From: RGIG4079 sp045531405
GTDB lineage: Bacteria; Bacteroidota; Bacteroidia; Bacteroidales; Muribaculaceae
Direction: 5' to 3'
Assembly: GCA_045531405.1 (NCBI GenBank)
Contig: JAZSDX010000013.1
Coordinates: 49,542-113,541, forward strand
DNA: 64,000 nt
The translations under genes and the position numbers were made by a program. The notes under the pieces are model-generated. The model was not told the origin of the DNA, did no database searches, and was given only the letters and a program-made list of their open reading frames with translations. Shown here one piece after another: positions 58,977 through 64,000 of this stretch. How positions within the stretch are numbered: the first letter of the stretch is position 1; each line of letters starts with the position of its first letter.

Positions 58977-61373
58977 ATGAGATTGTCAGAATTAAAACCG
59001 GGAGAATCGGGTATTATAGTGAAGATACTTGGTCATGGGGCGTTTCGTAAACGTGTGATAGAGATGGGTTTTGTGAAAGGTCGCAAAATCACATCGCTCA
59101 TGAGTGCGCCATTGAAAGACCCGGTAAAATATACGCTGATGGGTTATGAGGTGTCGTTGAGATTGAGCGAGGCTCATCTCGTTGAGATAGTCCCAATTGC
59201 TGAGGCTGACAAGGTTGAAGATGTGGCACACCTCAATGTACTTGCAGAAACAATTGATTTATCGGCTGATTATAGTGGGGTTAGTCATACTATAAATGTA
59301 GTTTTGATAGGTAATCCTAATTGTGGCAAGACGTCATTGCTTAATATTGCAGCTGGCACGCATGAACATGTGGGGAATTATAGTGGGGTAACTGTAGGAG
59401 CCAAAAAGAGTCGGTTTGAGTATGGTGGATATAAGTTTAATATTGTCGATCTCCCCGGCACATATTCTCTCTCGGCATATACCCCTGAGGAACTATATGT
59501 GCGACGTTATCTCAAAGATGAAATTCCCGATGTGATTGTAAACGTTGTAGATGCGTCAAATCTTGAACGTAATCTATATCTCACCACAGAGCTAATCGAT
59601 ATGGATCGAAGCATGGTTATCGCTTTGAATATGTATGACGAACTTAAACGCTCGGGTAGTGAACTCGATTATGAGATGCTGGGTAATATGATAGGTGTGC
59701 CAATTGTTCCAACAGTGTCTAAATCGGGAGTGGGTATCAATCAACTTTTTGATAAAGTGATTGAGGTATATGAAGGACGAAACGAAACCGTGCGACATAT
59801 TCATGTGAGTCTCGGTGGCGATATTGAAATGAGTGTGAATCTGCTCAAAGATGAGTTGAAGAAAGACCGCCATGTGGGGCAGCATTTTTCACCACGTTAC
59901 CTTGCCATTAAACTACTTGAGCGTGATAGTGAGGTGGAAAACATGCTAAAAGTATCGCCCGAATACGATCGACTTATAGCACTGCGTAATCGCGAATTGA
60001 AACGCATAGAGTTGTTGAGAGAGGAAGATATAACATCGTTAATTGCTAATCAAAAATATGGTTTTATTGCAGGAGCATTGGCTGAAACAATGACCGAAAA
60101 CGAGAAAGATGTTACACGCAACACTCGCATAATCGACGCATTTGTTACCAATCGCTTGTTTGGCTTCCCGATATTTCTACTCATTATGTTTGTAATTTTT
60201 TGGGCAACATTTGAGGTGGGGGCTTATCCGATGCATTGGATTGAATTGGGAGTTGGTTGGTTGTCTTCGGTAGTTAATGGTATTATGCCGGCAGGGCCAT
60301 TGAAAGACTTGATCGCTGATGGTGTGATAGGTGGTGTGGGTGGAGTAATCGTTTTCTTACCTAACATTTTGATTCTCTTTTTCTTTATCTCCTTTATGGA
60401 AGATTCGGGCTATATGGCACGTGCTGCTTTTATTATGGACAAATTGATGCATCGCATAGGTTTGCATGGTAAATCATTTATTCCATTGGTAATGGGATTT
60501 GGGTGTAATGTCCCTGCCATTATTGCTTCTAGGGCAATCGAGAGCCGTAGCAGTAGGCTGATAACGATATTGATAAATCCCTTTATGTCATGTTCGGCTC
60601 GACTACCTATATATGTGCTGTTTGTGTCAACATTCTTTCGCGAATATGCAGCAATAGCATTCTTCTCAATGTATTTCTTGGGAATATTGGTAGCAATAAT
60701 TACAGCTAAAATGTTGAGAAAATTCTATTTCAAAGCCGATGAAACTCCATTTGTGATGGAATTACCCCCATATCGTTTGCCTTCGTTGAAAATGTCGCTC
60801 AGCCACATGTGGAGCAAAGGACAGCAATATTTGAAGAAAATGGGTGGGATAATTCTTTTTGCAAGTATTATTGTGTGGGCATTGAATTATTTTCCCATGC
60901 ACAACGAAATAGCTGAGCATGAGAATAATGTAGTTCAAGATGAAGCAACAATAAATCCTGCTACAGATTCTTATCTTGAAATGATGGGAAAGGCAATTAA
61001 TCCTGTTCTTGAACCGCTCGGATTTCATTGGCGTGCATCGGTGGCAGCTCTTGCCGGATTGCCGGCAAAGGAAATTGTGGTATCAACATTAGGTGTGCTT
61101 TATTCTGATTATGGCGATGAGGAGATGACAGATGCAACATTATCGGCTCATCTCAAAACTCCGTCGCCCATAACCGAAGAGCCTGATTTTAATTATGCAT
61201 CGGCATTGAGCTTTATGGTGTTTGTATTGTTGTATTGTCCTTGTATTGCTTCAATCTCAGCAATAGTGAAAGAAACCGGCAGTTGGAAATACGGTGCATT
61301 TGCTGTGGTATATAACACCACAGTTGCATGGGGCGCAGCGTTTATAGTTTATCAAATAGCGTTATTATTCTAA
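58977..61373 (+). CDS. feoB: Ferrous iron transporter, FeoA-FeoB fusion
   Basis: A 798-aa protein. Residues 1-75 are a FeoA (SH3-like) domain (MRLSELKPGESGIIVKILGH, then MGYEVSLRLSEAHLV). A cytoplasmic G domain follows, with GNPNCGKTS (112-120), a DLPGTYSLSAY switch II and ALNMYDE, then a C-terminal membrane part with the Gate motifs and FVLLYCPCIASISAI near the end. It imports Fe(II). The fused form is typical of Bacteroidales. The start at 58977 is preferred over 58929, because the FeoA domain starts there. It overlaps the end of convergent mutS2 by 9 nt. Confidence 0.95.
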   Translation: MRLSELKPGESGIIVKILGHGAFRKRVIEMGFVKGRKITSLMSAPLKDPVKYTLMGYEVSLRLSEAHLVEIVPIAEADKVEDVAHLNVLAETIDLSADYSGVSHTINVVLIGNPNCGKTSLLNIAAGTHEHVGNYSGVTVGAKKSRFEYGGYKFNIVDLPGTYSLSAYTPEELYVRRYLKDEIPDVIVNVVDASNLERNLYLTTELIDMDRSMVIALNMYDELKRSGSELDYEMLGNMIGVPIVPTVSKSGVGINQLFDKVIEVYEGRNETVRHIHVSLGGDIEMSVNLLKDELKKDRHVGQHFSPRYLAIKLLERDSEVENMLKVSPEYDRLIALRNRELKRIELLREEDITSLIANQKYGFIAGALAETMTENEKDVTRNTRIIDAFVTNRLFGFPIFLLIMFVIFWATFEVGAYPMHWIELGVGWLSSVVNGIMPAGPLKDLIADGVIGGVGGVIVFLPNILILFFFISFMEDSGYMARAAFIMDKLMHRIGLHGKSFIPLVMGFGCNVPAIIASRAIESRSSRLITILINPFMSCSARLPIYVLFVSTFFREYAAIAFFSMYFLGILVAIITAKMLRKFYFKADETPFVMELPPYRLPSLKMSLSHMWSKGQQYLKKMGGIILFASIIVWALNYFPMHNEIAEHENNVVQDEATINPATDSYLEMMGKAINPVLEPLGFHWRASVAALAGLPAKEIVVSTLGVLYSDYGDEEMTDATLSAHLKTPSPITEEPDFNYASALSFMVFVLLYCPCIASISAIVKETGSWKYGAFAVVYNTTVAWGAAFIVYQIALLF

Positions 61374-63815
61374 TGTAACTACAGTGATGCCGGCTCCTCC
61401 GAGCTGCACGTGTTCATCGCGATAATTTCTTACTCCATTTACCGAGTCGAGATATTGACGAATGTATTGTCGCAAAGCCCCGGTGCCTGTGCCATGAAGT
61501 ATTCTCACTTGCTTGATGTTGAATTGAATCGCATCGTCAATAAAGTATGTAATTGCTTGCACAGCTTCATCAACACGCATTCCTCTCACATCAATCTCTT
61601 GTTTGAAGTTTAATTGACGTTCACGGAGTTTATCAGTTGTAGAGGCACTAACAAATGAAGCCTTTTTTGCTCCCGACTGAGGTTGTGCAATGGTGCGTTT
61701 TAATCTGTCAAGTTTCACAGTGGTTTTAAGAACGCCAAATGCCACAAGAGCATTTTTGCCATTGATTTCCATAACTGTTCCAACGGTTGTTTGTCCGTCC
61801 ATCTTCACATTGTCGCCCACAGATATAGGATCTGTCTCCTTTTTGTGTTGAGATGCCTGCTTGCTTTTGCTTTTTGGCGCTTTTTTGAGCAAATGATGCT
61901 CATTTTTATCGTTTCCATCTTTGGTCAACTGCTTTTTCTCCTCTTGGAGGCGGCGGCGAGCCTCGATAGTACGTTCTTTTTCGGCTTGAGCTTGTTTTAT
62001 TTCATGGATAGTACGCTCGATTGAAGCGTTGCTGCTATCGAGAATGCGTCGAGCCTCATCACGTGCTTCGCTGATGATTTCACGACGTTTTTCACGAAGT
62101 TGGGTCGCGTCATTTTCGTATTGTTCGAGCAGATGTTCGAGTTTTTTCTCTTTTTGGCGAATGGCTGTACGCTTGTTTTCCCAATAGCGTTTATCGCGAG
62201 TGATGTCGAGCAGATATTTATCGAGGTTGATGTAATCGCTACCCACAATCTCCTCGGCATTGGCAATAATTTCGCTTGGCAACCCGATTTTCTTGGCAAT
62301 TTCAACAGCAAAAGAACTGCCCGGATTGCCTATCGACAATTTGAACTGTGGTTGCATCAAATGTCGGTCATAAAGCATTGAACCATTGATGAGCCCGGGG
62401 GTGTCTTCGGCAAAATGTTTGAGATTTTGATAGTGAGTTGTAATCACACCCCATATTTCTTTGTCGTTAAACACTTTGAGAATTGCTTGAGCTATAGCAC
62501 CACCTATTTGAGGTTCTGTTCCTCCTCCAAATTCGTCAATCAATACTAATGTCGATTTACGACCTTTGGCAACGAAATGTTTCATGTTTTTGAGGTGAGA
62601 ACTATATGTACTCAAATCATTTTCGAGCGACTGGTCGTCGCCAATATCAATGAAAATATCATCAAAAATACCTATATGGGAGTTTTCATATAGCGGTGGA
62701 AGTAATCCACATTGTGCCATATATTGAACAGTGCCTACAGTTTTGAGACACACCGATTTCCCTCCGGCATTAGGACCTGAAATTATCAATAATCGATTAT
62801 CGGGAGTGAGAGTAATGTCAAGTGGCACAATCTCTTTCCCTTGTCGAACAAGTGATTGTAATAATACAGGGTGGCAAGCGTGATACCACTCCATTTCGGG
62901 GTTATCGTTCAACGATGGCATCTCGCCACCAATCTCTTGTGCAAACAGTGCTTTGGCGTGAATAAAGTCAAATTCGCCAAGAATGGCATAACTCACAAGC
63001 ATTTCGTCAACGAGAGGTCGCATCTCGTCGGCAACGAGAGTGAGTATTCGTGTTATCTCACGACGCTCGTCCATCTGCAACTCACGCACACGATTGTTTG
63101 CCTCTACGATTTCGGCAGGCTCAATAAATACCGTTTTTCCTGATGCCGATTCGTCATGTACTATACCATTGATTTTGCGTTTATACATCGGCGAGACAGG
63201 TATTACCAATCTGCCATCACGCATCGATGGAGTAGTGTCCCCCTCGATATATCCCTCTTTTGTGGCACGTGAAATCACTCGACGCATTGCCGCGTTGATT
63301 GTTCCGGTCATAGCCGAAAGTGCTCGGCGTATTTCGGCAAGCTCAGGACTTGCATTATCTTTCACATTCCCAAATCTATCTACCACACGGTCAATGGTTG
63401 ATACGATGTAAGGGAATACGATAAGCGTTTGAGAAAGAGCATCGAGAGTGGGATAGGGGCTTATGCCATCTTCATTGCGATGATGTGTGAAAAACGATGA
63501 CACGGCAGCCATTGTAGCGAGTGATTGGCGAATGCGAAGCAATTCGGGTGCAGTGATAAAAGTTCCCGGCACACGCAACTTGCGAAGTTGCTCATTTGCA
63601 TCATGAATATTTTCAAGAGGTATTGCCTCATCGCCGGCGATGATTGTTTTCATTTCGTTGGTCGATGACAGCAAACGTTTCACTGTGTCAAAATCGGTAG
63701 AAAAAGCCATTTCTCGGCAATATTCACTGCCAAGAGTAGAACTACAATAACTCGCCACCATATCACGTACAGCAACAAAACCTATCTTCTTCTCAAAACT
63801 ATCGGGATAAATCAT
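61365..63815 (-). CDS. mutS2: Endonuclease MutS2
   Basis: An 816-aa protein of the MutS2 family, which acts on recombination intermediates and, in some bacteria, on stalled ribosomes. It opens with MIYPDSFEKKIGF, the typical Bacteroidota start. The MutS-type ATPase has Walker A SGPNAGGKS (346-354), VLIDEFGGGTEP and an IGD..S motif. A long coiled coil follows (about 510-640), then a KOW-like part and a C-terminal Smr nuclease domain (IDVRGMRVDEA, then RILHGTGTGALR). Its promoter element ends within a few nt of the ATG. Confidence 0.96.
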   Translation of the reverse strand: MIYPDSFEKKIGFVAVRDMVASYCSSTLGSEYCREMAFSTDFDTVKRLLSSTNEMKTIIAGDEAIPLENIHDANEQLRKLRVPGTFITAPELLRIRQSLATMAAVSSFFTHHRNEDGISPYPTLDALSQTLIVFPYIVSTIDRVVDRFGNVKDNASPELAEIRRALSAMTGTINAAMRRVISRATKEGYIEGDTTPSMRDGRLVIPVSPMYKRKINGIVHDESASGKTVFIEPAEIVEANNRVRELQMDERREITRILTLVADEMRPLVDEMLVSYAILGEFDFIHAKALFAQEIGGEMPSLNDNPEMEWYHACHPVLLQSLVRQGKEIVPLDITLTPDNRLLIISGPNAGGKSVCLKTVGTVQYMAQCGLLPPLYENSHIGIFDDIFIDIGDDQSLENDLSTYSSHLKNMKHFVAKGRKSTLVLIDEFGGGTEPQIGGAIAQAILKVFNDKEIWGVITTHYQNLKHFAEDTPGLINGSMLYDRHLMQPQFKLSIGNPGSSFAVEIAKKIGLPSEIIANAEEIVGSDYINLDKYLLDITRDKRYWENKRTAIRQKEKKLEHLLEQYENDATQLREKRREIISEARDEARRILDSSNASIERTIHEIKQAQAEKERTIEARRRLQEEKKQLTKDGNDKNEHHLLKKAPKSKSKQASQHKKETDPISVGDNVKMDGQTTVGTVMEINGKNALVAFGVLKTTVKLDRLKRTIAQPQSGAKKASFVSASTTDKLRERQLNFKQEIDVRGMRVDEAVQAITYFIDDAIQFNIKQVRILHGTGTGALRQYIRQYLDSVNGVRNYRDEHVQLGGAGITVVTLE

Positions 63816-63819
63816 AATG

Positions 63820-63827
63820 CAAAGTTA
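63820..63827 (-). promoter_or_regulatory. Candidate -7 promoter element of mutS2, possibly leaderless
   Basis: On the minus strand TAACTTTG matches TAnnTTTG and ends 4 nt before the ATG at 63815. If used, transcription would start at or next to the start codon. A CAAA (63852-63855) upstream is at a longer than usual distance for a -33. Confidence 0.5.
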
Positions 63828-63911
63828 CTATTTTTTTATGATTTTGTAGCCCAAAGATAATTTTTGTACATTCAAAACCGAAGTGCAAAATTTACGGTAA
63901 AAAAATAAAAA

Positions 63912-63963
63912 TATGAAAAACACCGCAGGTTTGCCAAACGGCTGGGGCGCGTAGCCCCAAAGA
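63912..63963. other. GC-rich segment of unknown nature in the terminal intergenic region
   Basis: A compact GC-rich stretch sits in an A/T-rich intergenic region. It holds a GGGGC-GCGTA-GCCCC hairpin (63943-63957) and, in one frame, the peptide MKNTAGLPNGWGA followed by a stop. It resembles short elements found between genes in some Bacteroidota, from memory, but is too short to classify and the window ends soon after. Confidence 0.3.
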
Positions 63964-64000
63964 GTGAATTTGTAGAGTAACAAGCAATACAAAAAAAGGA

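Noticed and set aside
1..64000. CRISPR array, rRNA operon or insertion sequence
   Set aside because: No regularly spaced repeats, no rRNA segments and no transposase reading frame were seen.

Overview
The window is a piece of a Bacteroidota (order Bacteroidales) chromosome, probably from a gut-type lineage related to Muribaculaceae or Bacteroidaceae; the family is inferred, not proven. The evidence is type IX secretion (T9SS) C-terminal sorting tails on three secreted proteins, DUF4295 next to rpmG and rpmB, the folP-cdaA pair, a FeoA-FeoB fusion, the AT-rich background, many TAnnTTTG-type (Bacteroidota sigma-ABfr) -7 promoter elements, and almost no Shine-Dalgarno sequences.

Positions 1-14,250 are the right part of an integrated phage. 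From left to right there is a probable major capsid protein followed by a strong terminator, small head/connector proteins, a coiled-coil fibre protein and two AT-rich fibre-type proteins. Next comes a tightly overlapping lysis cassette: small membrane protein, amidase, holin, DUF6808 membrane protein and a PI-PLC-like phosphodiesterase. After that lie three tandem paralogues of unknown function, a structured non-coding segment, a DnaA-domain-IV-like DNA-binding protein, a Gly-rich abundant-type protein and several small unknown proteins. A convergent tyrosine recombinase abuts a tRNA-Arg(CCG) gene whose 3' end faces the phage, so this tRNA is the likely attachment site. Terminase, portal and the other att site must lie left of the window. 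No CRISPR array, rRNA or IS transposase was seen.

Positions 14,412-41,600 are core chromosome: ung with three downstream genes (including a T9SS plug-type protein), typA, the folP-cdaA-glycosyltransferase operon, two SNF-type sodium symporters around a small membrane protein, a VanZ-like protein, a TlpA-like thioredoxin, an acyl-CoA synthetase, the rpmB-rpmG-DUF4295 ribosomal operon, tsaD-cinA, nadE, an AGCS amino-acid symporter and a very large TamB protein. The NadE is unusual: its glutaminase half appears to have lost all three catalytic residues.

Positions 41,600-64,000 hold a tryptophanase-family gene with a near-consensus promoter, three consecutive T9SS-tailed surface or secreted proteins (a triplicated LRR protein, a subtilisin-like protease and a beta-domain repeat protein), bcp, an Omp85-type barrel, the rsfS-ftsH operon, an aminotransferase with an FtsX-like permease, feoAB and mutS2.

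The observations most worth following are the phage PI-PLC-like enzyme in the lysis cassette, the NadE with a degenerate glutaminase domain, the triple paralogue cassette, and the structured segment at 9,385-9,557.
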